Source: Poteriospumella lacustris
Taxonomy: Eukaryota; Sar; Chrysophyceae; Chromulinales; Dinobryaceae
Direction of reading: 5' to 3'
Length of the DNA: 64,000 nucleotides
Assembly (NCBI GenBank): GCA_008000375.1
Contig: SMOI01000086.1
Location: forward strand, 1-64,000
Shown one piece after another: positions 57,421-64,000 of the stretch (positions are counted from its first letter, which is position 1; the number at the start of each line of letters is the position of its first letter). Position numbers and translations under genes: made by a program. The notes beneath the pieces were generated by a model. The model saw only the letters and a program-made list of their open reading frames with translations. It did not search any database and was not told the DNA's origin.

Positions 57421-57463
57421 ACCATCGCCATCGCCGCAGTGATCGTGTGTCACTACGGCCCCT

Positions 57464-58660
57464 TCAGAGTGGTGGCGGAGGAGGATACGACGTCGTCGTG
57501 ACCGTGACATGCGTCCCAGAGGCGCTCAGCGGGGTGATCTGGCGCGCGTACTCTCGCCGGGCCACCTCGAGCGTGCTCTCCAGTCGGTGGAGCTCCAGGT
57601 CCTTGCCCTGCATCTCGCGCTCCAACTGCAGCACCGCCCGCGACAGAGACAGCGTCCGGTCCTTCTCCTCTTGCAGCTCTCGTTGCACCTTCAGCAGCGC
57701 TCGATTTTGCTCCTCCAGCTCGATCGTCCTGCGCCGACACTGCTCGACGGTCTCCTCCAAACTTTTGTTGCGCTGCGTCACGTGCGTCAAGTCGCGGAAG
57801 AGCGCCTCGGACGAGTGCCGGTACCGCTGCTTGTCGTCGAGGAGCTGCACCACGTTGTTCAAGCGGTCGGTGAGCACGCGGACTTCGCCGTTGCGGACGA
57901 GGAGGTCCTGCTTCGCGCGGTCTCGTTCGCGCAGCGCGTCGTCCAGCAGAACGCGGATCGTCATGATCGCCTCGCTGTACGCCCGCTCGGACAGCTCGTT
58001 CATTTCGAACTGGTCGTAGTCGTCACGTACGTATCGCTCGGCACGAAGCTCGCGCAGAGCCGTCCGGTCGTAGAGCTGCAGGTATTTCTCCGGCACGAGA
58101 ACGTTCGCGTTCGGCAGCGACTCCACGAGGCGCAGTCGAAAGACGCTCTTCGAGGACGCGCGGCTGCCAGCGACCATGCCCATCTCTCTTCCGCTGAAGC
58201 TGAGGTGCCTGTTGGCATTGGCAGAGCTGGACAGCTCGTGGATGGACATCTGCGGAGAGAACGGCGAGAAATCGTCGGGCGACGCCTCTGCCCCGCCCGG
58301 TGCCGGCGTCGACGCCTTCTTCGCGCTTCTGGTCGGTGAACCTGTCGAGCCACGTGAAGCTGCAGCTGGCTGAGACGAGTCACAAACCGTGAACTCAAAG
58401 GTTGGGTAGCCGGGCAAGGTGTAGGACGAGATCTTGCCGGTCGGGAGGAACTCCTTGCTGCGCGATCGGCTTTGGACACTCACCACCGTCTTTCCGTCCC
58501 AATGCAACACCCACGAGTCGCCTATTTGACGCAAGGTGGCATCCGGATTGGCGGTGTTGATGAGAATGGTTCCAGTGGACCGTTTGCGTCCAGAGTAGGA
58601 GCCCCCTAAGAAATCGTACTTCGGGTCGCTGGAGGTCACGTGTATCTCCAGCCCCGCCAT
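57464..58660 (-). CDS. coiled-coil protein of unknown function, 398 aa
   Basis: This is a single exon from the ATG at 58660. The N-terminal 95 residues contain beta-like segments (TGTILINTANPDA, DSWVLHWDGKTVVSV, GYPTFEFTVCD) that may form a small domain. A Ser/Pro/Ala-rich linker follows. From about residue 190 the protein is helical, and residues 240-375 form a long coiled coil rich in Glu, Arg and Leu (DKQRYRHSSEALFRDL, LQLEREMQGKDLELHRLES). The end is SYPPPPPL. No enzyme motif was seen. Coiled-coil proteins of this size are often centrosomal, ciliary or trafficking tethers; none of these is favoured by the sequence. Confidence 0.83.
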   Translation of the reverse strand: MAGLEIHVTSSDPKYDFLGGSYSGRKRSTGTILINTANPDATLRQIGDSWVLHWDGKTVVSVQSRSRSKEFLPTGKISSYTLPGYPTFEFTVCDSSQPAAASRGSTGSPTRSAKKASTPAPGGAEASPDDFSPFSPQMSIHELSSSANANRHLSFSGREMGMVAGSRASSKSVFRLRLVESLPNANVLVPEKYLQLYDRTALRELRAERYVRDDYDQFEMNELSERAYSEAIMTIRVLLDDALRERDRAKQDLLVRNGEVRVLTDRLNNVVQLLDDKQRYRHSSEALFRDLTHVTQRNKSLEETVEQCRRRTIELEEQNRALLKVQRELQEEKDRTLSLSRAVLQLEREMQGKDLELHRLESTLEVARREYARQITPLSASGTHVTVTTTSYPPPPPL

Positions 58661-59002
58661 GTTCTCCGACGTTCCGCAAGTCCTTCACAGAAGACAGCCA
58701 AAGGGATACCGTGTGTTAAGTTGTGGCTCTATCCCATATCCACCTGTATCTGACTGGTAACTGGCAACGTTACCGTCGTCGGTCGTCGACCAGCGGCGCC
58801 GCCGTCGTCGCTGCCAAAAGTTGAAACGCCTCTTCGGTGACCGTTACGCCCAACGCCGCCGGCCGCCGGTCGCGGTTTGCGCAAAAAAGCGGCCAGTTCT
58901 ATCGCCAAACTTTGACGAGCTGTGAACTGCCAACGTGCACAATCGATTGCATCGTCCCGCTTCTAAGTTCCCCGTAGTCATACCCGACAAGAATACCCTG
59001 CA
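58661..59002. other. divergent promoter region
   Basis: This 342-nt spacer lies between the coiled-coil gene and the 124-aa gene, which diverge. No additional gene was seen. Confidence 0.45.
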
Positions 59003-59377
59003 ATGTCTGGTGTTCGATCCGCGACTGGCCTGGTGTGCAGCCACGGCTCGCACATGGATGAAAAGATTCCGCGTCCCAAGATGCCCAAGACGGCCTTGCC
59101 TCCTGAGCTTCGACGAAAAATGGGCCTCCAGCCCAGAAGAGAGGAGTCCGAAAGCACGTACGATATTTACAAGCCCGGATCGGGTGTCTTGGCTCCTGTG
59201 GGTTCGGGCAAGGACGGAAGCTACTTGAAGATGAAGAGCAGCATCCCCATGTCGCATCGCGCCAGCGCTTTCGCTCGAATGTCCGGGCAATCTCAGGGTG
59301 GCCGAGCGTATATTCCTCGCGCCCGTCTGCTGGTTGGCCAAGAAGTCATCGGCGCCAAGGCTATTCACAAGGAGTAG
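59003..59377 (+). CDS. unknown small basic protein, 124 aa
   Basis: This is a single exon with an ATG at 59003. The protein is basic and Pro/Gly/Ser-rich, with segments MPKTALPPELRRKMGLQP, STYDIYKPGSGVLAPVGSG, SSIPMSHRASAFARMSG and GGRAYIPRARLLVGQEVIG. It has no membrane segment and little predicted helix. The conserved-looking short blocks separated by Gly/Ser are reminiscent of small microtubule-associated or flagellar proteins, but no family was recognised. The coding call rests on codon use and a protein-like composition. A second ATG (residue 18, MDEKIP) is also possible. Confidence 0.62.
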   Translation: MSGVRSATGLVCSHGSHMDEKIPRPKMPKTALPPELRRKMGLQPRREESESTYDIYKPGSGVLAPVGSGKDGSYLKMKSSIPMSHRASAFARMSGQSQGGRAYIPRARLLVGQEVIGAKAIHKE

Positions 59378-59936
59378 GCAGGTGCTTGAAGTGTATTCCT
59401 GCACCCGCCTCCGTGATACAGCTTGCGACATCAGTCTCCATCACTCGATCTTCCTACTGTACATGCTCTACTCTTCTAAACACTCAAGTATTACCCCCAA
59501 CAGCCATCCGCGGGACTCGCTCTGTGTTGCTCGTTCACCGTGGTCTCCCTGAACACTGACCGTGCATCGTTCACAACCCTATAGCTTGACTTAAATAGCT
59601 ACCCACCTGGCGTGAAACAGACGGCGGCGAAAGGATGCCGATGGGGGGGGGCGCGTACGAAGATACGAAGACGCGTCTCCACAGCGACCGCAACGGGCGT
59701 TGGACAAGTCGAAATCCCGACTTTTACGTGGGAAACTTTCGGGTCCACGGCCTTCTCTAGCCGTTTCGGGTTTCGCGGTGACCGTTTCCCGCCGCCCGCC
59801 GAGGCGGCGGCGGTGAGAAGTTTCGCGATAAAAGTCGGCGGCGAAGAATGCCACTTTGCAAACGCACTCCATCCGTGACCACCACTGCTATCTGCAATCT
59901 GACGTCGAAGGCGACATTGGATCCACTGTAGAAGTC
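59378..59936. other. intergenic region
   Basis: This 559-nt spacer has a G8 run at 59644 and otherwise no feature. A plus-strand frame at 59612-59878 lacks protein character and probably belongs to the leader of the next gene. Confidence 0.45.
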
Positions 59937-60284
59937 ATGGCAGCCAACGCAGAGAAGAAGGAAGTGAACCCCTTGGCCCTGGCCAAGAACTGGGAGGACC
60001 GCATCAAGTCGGAGACCGACTCTGTACACGCTTGGAACGAGGCTTGGGGAGGACTGTTCAATCAAGGAATTCCCCATGAGTATGAGGAGCGCAAAAAGCA
60101 CCTCGAGAAGCAGTTGGCCGAGACCCCCAACATCCACGCGCTGCCGAAGTACGGCCTCGGCCAGCCCTTCAAGGAGCTCGGCGCTCGCGATTTCAAGCGA
60201 AAGAAGATGTTCTACGAAGACCCTCTGGCCTGGGAAGAGCCCTCAGAAGTAGCCAAGCGCGTGGCGCAGACCCAGCGCAAGTAG
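59937..60284 (+). CDS. unknown small charged helical protein, 115 aa
   Basis: This is a single exon from the ATG at 59937; an earlier in-frame ATG at 59856 would add 27 residues without conserved character. The protein is helical, with NPLALAKNWEDRIKSET, HAWNEAWGGLFNQGIP, EYEERKKHLEKQLAE and a tail YGLGQPFKELGARDFKRKKMFY. It has no membrane segment. Aromatic-rich short motifs of this sort are frequent in ciliary microtubule inner proteins, but this is only a resemblance. The gene is followed closely, 134 nt, by the convergent EH-domain gene. Confidence 0.72.
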   Translation: MAANAEKKEVNPLALAKNWEDRIKSETDSVHAWNEAWGGLFNQGIPHEYEERKKHLEKQLAETPNIHALPKYGLGQPFKELGARDFKRKKMFYEDPLAWEEPSEVAKRVAQTQRK

Positions 60285-60418
60285 CGCCGCCTGTAGCGCC
60301 GCCTGTATATACTCCACCTCACTTAATTGATTACAACGCGCTGTGCCCACGCACCGCGCCCGACACAGCAATGGCTTTGAGGACGCAGACTCACCGGGGC
60401 ACAGCCGTCGCCGAGCGC

Positions 60419-63400
60419 CTAGTCGAAGGCCGCGAAGGGGTCGTCCTCGCCGCCGGTCGCCGCCGGTTGGCTCGACGACGGCGACGCGGGCGACGCGAAA
60501 AACGGATCGTCGGCCGCGGCCGCCGGCGACGCAGCCATCGCGGGCAGCGCCGACGCGAAGGGGTCGGAGGCGGCGCCCATCGACGCGGCGAAGTCATCGG
60601 CAGCCGCCGCGCCGCTGCCGCCCGCGTCGAAGGCGTCGAAGTCGTCGAAGCCGTCGGCGCCGTCGGCGCCGGCGGGCGACGTCGCGGCGGCCGCGCCGCC
60701 GAAAGGGTCGTCGAAACCGTCGGCTGTTGCGACGGCGGGCGACGCGTCGCTGGCGGCGAAGGCGGCGCCGAAGTCGACGTCGGCGTCGACCGCAGCCGTC
60801 GACGAGGCGGCGAACGGGTCGCCCTCAGCGGCAGCGACAGCGGCGGCGCCTCCGAACGGGTCGCCCTCAGCGGCAGCGTCAGCGGCGGCGCCTCCGAACG
60901 GGTCGGCCTCAGCGGCAGCGGCGGCGCCTCCGAACGGGTCGCCCTCAGCGGCGGAAGCGGCGCCTCCGAACGGGTCGGCCTCAGCGGCAGCGGCGGCGCC
61001 TCCGAACGGGTCGGCCTCAGCGGCGGCGGCGGCGCCTCCGAACGGGTCGCCCTCAGCGGCAGCGGCGGCGCCTCCGAACGGGTCGCCCTCAGCGGCGGCG
61101 GCAGAAGCGGCGCCTCCGAACGGGTCGCCCTCAGCGACAGCGGCGGCGCCTCCGAACGGGTCGCCCTCAGCGGCGGCGGCAGAAGCGGCGCCTCCGAACG
61201 GGTCGGCCTCAGCGTCAGCGGCGGCGCCTCCGAACGGGTCGCCCTCAGCGGCAGCGTCAGCGGCGGCGCCTCCGAATGGGTCGGCGTTGGGAGCGTTGGC
61301 GGCGGCGGCGGCGTTGTTGTCGTCGGCGAAGTCGGCGAAGGGGTCGCCCTCCTCCGTCGCTTCGGCGGCGGTCGGTGCGGCGCTGCCGAAGGCGTCGCTG
61401 CCGCCGAAGGGGTCCGCGTCGCTGGCGCCGGCGCCGCTGGCGAAGGGGTCGACGTCGTCAGCGGTGGCGGCGGCGGGCGGCGCGGCGGTCAGCGGGTTGT
61501 CGAAGGCGAAGGCCGCCGCGTCGAGCGTCGTCGGTGTCGCGGCCGCGGCGCCGTCGTCGCCGAGCGTCGCGTAGCCGAAGGCGGCGTCATCGGCCGCTCC
61601 GGGCGCCGTGGCGTCGTCGTCGGGGTAGGCGGCGTCGAAGCCGAACGACGCCTCCTGCGCCTCGGCGGCGTCGCCGTCGCCTTCGTCGTCGCTGTGGCCG
61701 GCGGCGGTCAGCGGCTGCGACGCGTCGGTCGCCAGCGGCGCCGCGGCGGCCAGCGACGCCTGCAGCTCGCGCAGGAGGCGCTGCTTGTCGGCCTCGAGCT
61801 GCGCCACGCGCTGCGCCTGCGCGCGCTGCTGCTCCTGCAGCCGCTGCAGCGCGGCCGCTTCGCGCGCGAGGCGCTCGGCCCACCGCGCCTCCTGCGACCG
61901 CAGCGCCGTCTGGGCGCGCTGCTGCTGCTGCGCGCGCTGCGCCGCGAGGCCGCGCTGCAGCGTCGCGAGGAAGTGCACGTCGCTCTGCAGCGCCGGCAGC
62001 CGCGCGGCCGCCGCGTCCACCGTCGCCTGCGCGCCGAGCGTCTGGCGCTGCGCCGCGACGAACGCGTCGGTCGGCGCGGCGCCGCCGCTGTCGCCGTCGC
62101 CGTCGCCGGCCTCGTCGGCGCCCAGCTGCGCGACGAGCGTCTGCACGTCGCGCTGCAGCTGCGCGCGCTGCGCTTCGGCGTCGCGCAGCTGCGCGAGCGT
62201 CGCCTCGCGACGGCCGCCGGCGTCGGTCGCCTGCTGCCGCAGCGCGGCGAGGTCGCCGACGAGGCGCGCGACGTCGGCGAGACAGGCGGCCAGCTTCTGC
62301 TCCGCCTCCTGCGTCGACTGCTGCGCGTGCGCGACGGTGGCCTCGAGGGCGATCTTCTCGGCCAGCAGCTTCGTCTTGATCGTCTGCAGCGTCGAGTACG
62401 ACGCGTCCGCCACCGACAGCGCCTGCTCCTGCACCGCCAGCGCCCGCTTCGCCGCGCCGCGCACCTGTTCCACCGCCGCGACCACTTCGAAGTCGGCGGC
62501 CGGCACCGCGGCGGCGGCCGACGACGACGGCGCGGCGACGAGCGCCGCAGGGAGAGGCGCCAGCGCCGGGGCCGGGGCCAGCGCCGGGGCGACGGTGAAG
62601 TCGAGTGCGGCGCCGACGGGCGCGGGCAGCGGCGCGACGAGCGGCGGCAGCGGCACTCCGGCGGCGGCGAAGGGGTCGGCGGAGGGCGCGTGGACCTCGT
62701 CGAAGGCGTCGAAGCCGCTGGCCGTCGGCGCGGCGGCGGCGCCGCTGTCGAGCGCCGCGTGCGCGTCGACGGGCGGAAACGAGTCGAAGGCGTCCGCCAC
62801 CGACGCGGCGGCGACGGGCGTCGGTGGGAACGGCGCCGAGGCCGCAGCGGGCGGCGCGACGGCCGGCGCGACGACCGCTGGCGGAGCGAAGGGGGGGGTG
62901 CACCGGGCGCGCCGACGGGGCCGACGGGCCGACGGGGCCGACGGGGCCGACGGGGCCGACGGGCCGACGGAACCGACGGGGCCGACCGGCGGCACGGCGG
63001 GCGCGTTGACGAGGAAATGGTGCAGCGCGGGCGGCAGGCCCGGTGGCATCGCGTGGTTGCGCTTCCTGTGCGAGCGACGGACGACAGACGACAACGGGTC
63101 AGTGGCGGTGCGGGCGGCGAGGAGGGCGGCGGGGGCGGGGGCACTCACGTGACGCAGACGATGATGTGGAAGGCGGCGCAGAACTCCTTCGAGGACAGCT
63201 GCCCGTCCTTGTCCTCATCGGCGATCGCGAAGACCACCTCGACGCGGGCCATGTCGAGACCGGACTTCTGGAAGATCGGCAGCGCCTCGTCGCGCGACAG
63301 GAAACCGTCATGGTCGAGGTCGTAGCTCTGGAACAGCCCGTGGTACTTCACGTGCTCCTGCGGCGTCATGGCGAACGGCGGCAGCGCGTGTGGCTGTCCG

Positions 63401-63892
63401 ATCGGAGGCACGGCGCCAGCTGCCGGCGGAGCAGCGACGGCTGCGGGCACCGGCTGGACGGCGACGGGCTTCGGCGGCGCCGGCAGATCGATGCCCGTGA
63501 AGCGCGGGAGACCCAAATTCTCCTTCTTAGTGGCCAACATGCGCTCTACGCACACGAAACAAACGCTGTGATGGACAGCGATCCAACGGTTCGTCCCAGC
63601 TGCGTCAAATACCTTTGGAGATGGGGATTTCGCCGTTTTGGATCATCGTGATGAAGCGCAGCGCCGTGTAGAACTGACCCAGGCTCATCGTGGCAGACGG
63701 AGTCGACAACGACCAGATCTGCTTCAAGAAACCACGATCGATCGATGAACGCTGGAAAAACTGCACGGCCATGGCTCCTGAGAGCTCACTGCTGCCGGTG
63801 GGGTCGCTTCCCGGCGGGCGGTTGTTGGCGACATCCCACAGGAAGTCGAAGTACTGCTTCTCGGCAGGGGATTGCGGCACGTATCCGTCCAT
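60419..63892 (-). CDS. EH-domain endocytic adaptor with about 20 DPF motifs (Eps15/Ede1-like)
   Basis: Exons 63892-63613, 63545-63149 and 63065-60419 join in frame (introns 67 and 83 nt), giving 1107 residues. EH domain 1 lies at about residues 8-95 (AEKQYFDFLWDVANN...FLKQIWSLS). EH domain 2 lies at about 145-220, with an EF-hand loop DLDHDGFLSRDE and ADEDKDGQLSSKEF. A Pro-rich linker and a coiled coil (SVADASYSTLQTIKTK...) follow. The last third has about 20 DPF motifs, of which twelve form tandem DPFGGAA units. DPF motifs bind the AP-2 ear, and EH domains bind NPF, so it should act at clathrin-coated pits. A phase-0 splice (63951 donor, GAG acceptor at 63897) could add an N-terminal exon beyond the right edge. 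Confidence 0.9.
60838..61275 (-). repeat. coding minisatellite of DPFGGAA units
   Basis: Twelve tandem units of 36-42 nt share the core CCTCCGAACGGGTC on the plus strand and encode DPFGGAA plus a variable Ala/Glu spacer. The variable spacer length suggests unequal exchange or slippage. Confidence 0.9.
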
Positions 63893-64000
63893 CGCCTCGC
63901 AGGTCCCGATGCTATCACGATCACCAAACCAAACCGAAAATGATCGCTCACTTCGTTATCGCCGCCATCTTCGAGAGACCCCACCGCGCCGCCGAAGACG

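Noticed and set aside
60371-63325. 984-codon plus-strand frame with SGSGGASERVALSG repeats
   Set aside because: The repeats are the antisense of the DPFGGAA units. The EH domains and splice sites fix the coding strand as minus.

Overview
This is a gene-dense, GC-rich nuclear window from a unicellular eukaryote. It is not bacterial, viral or organellar. Eukaryotic genes include INCENP, Ku70 (XRCC6), UTP11, DPM2, the complex I LYR subunit NDUFB9, ubiquitin-ribosomal protein eL40, an EH-domain endocytic adaptor, a bestrophin-like channel and a soluble-adenylyl-cyclase-like giant. Introns are few, mostly 57-98 nt and GT-AG, so most multi-exon models could be joined by hand with reading frame preserved. 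QPSG-type repeats, a Tudor-like YRGRGKYYPGKI module, a multi-pass LRR protein and the giant cyclase suggest a free-living flagellate or alga-like protist. I cannot fix the lineage from this sequence alone.

Layout. 1-15 kb: a Tudor-like gene tail, about 2 kb without a clear gene, an NTF2-like protein, a small ankyrin protein ending in a CaaX-like box, a zinc-ribbon protein of unknown function, and a 2039-residue protein with two N-terminal SUMO-interaction motifs and a Cys/His cluster. 15-25 kb: a DUF218 membrane protein, a small membrane protein, INCENP, NDUFB9, DPM2 and an unknown signal-anchored protein. 25-35 kb is the most unusual part. Two nearly identical 3.2-kb genes (DUF2828/TROVE-like module plus VwkA-like vWA domain) lie in the same orientation. 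Between them is a large inverted repeat, 921-nt arms around a 263-nt spacer, each arm carrying a complete intron-containing ubiquitin-eL40 gene. The two vWA genes look identical except for a short cluster of changes next to the metal-binding site. 35-43 kb: Ku70, bestrophin-like, UTP11 and a mitochondrial cold-shock protein. 43-51.4 kb: the cyclase/ATPase giant with one apparent frameshift. 52.5-56 kb: the LRR multi-pass receptor. 56-58.7 kb: an AT-rich island, a G-rich telomere-like run, a QPS-repeat exon and a coiled-coil protein. 59-64 kb: two small unknown proteins and the EH-domain adaptor with about 20 DPF motifs, which may run off the right edge.

Neighbours are mostly unrelated housekeeping and signalling genes, often in divergent or convergent pairs, and nothing suggests an operon. 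The functional groups are chromosome segregation and repair (INCENP, Ku70, the SIM protein), membrane signalling (cyclase, LRR protein, bestrophin, ankyrin/CaaX, EH adaptor) and ribosome or protein turnover (UTP11, ubiquitin-eL40). The best candidate for something undescribed is the 25-35 kb duplicated locus.
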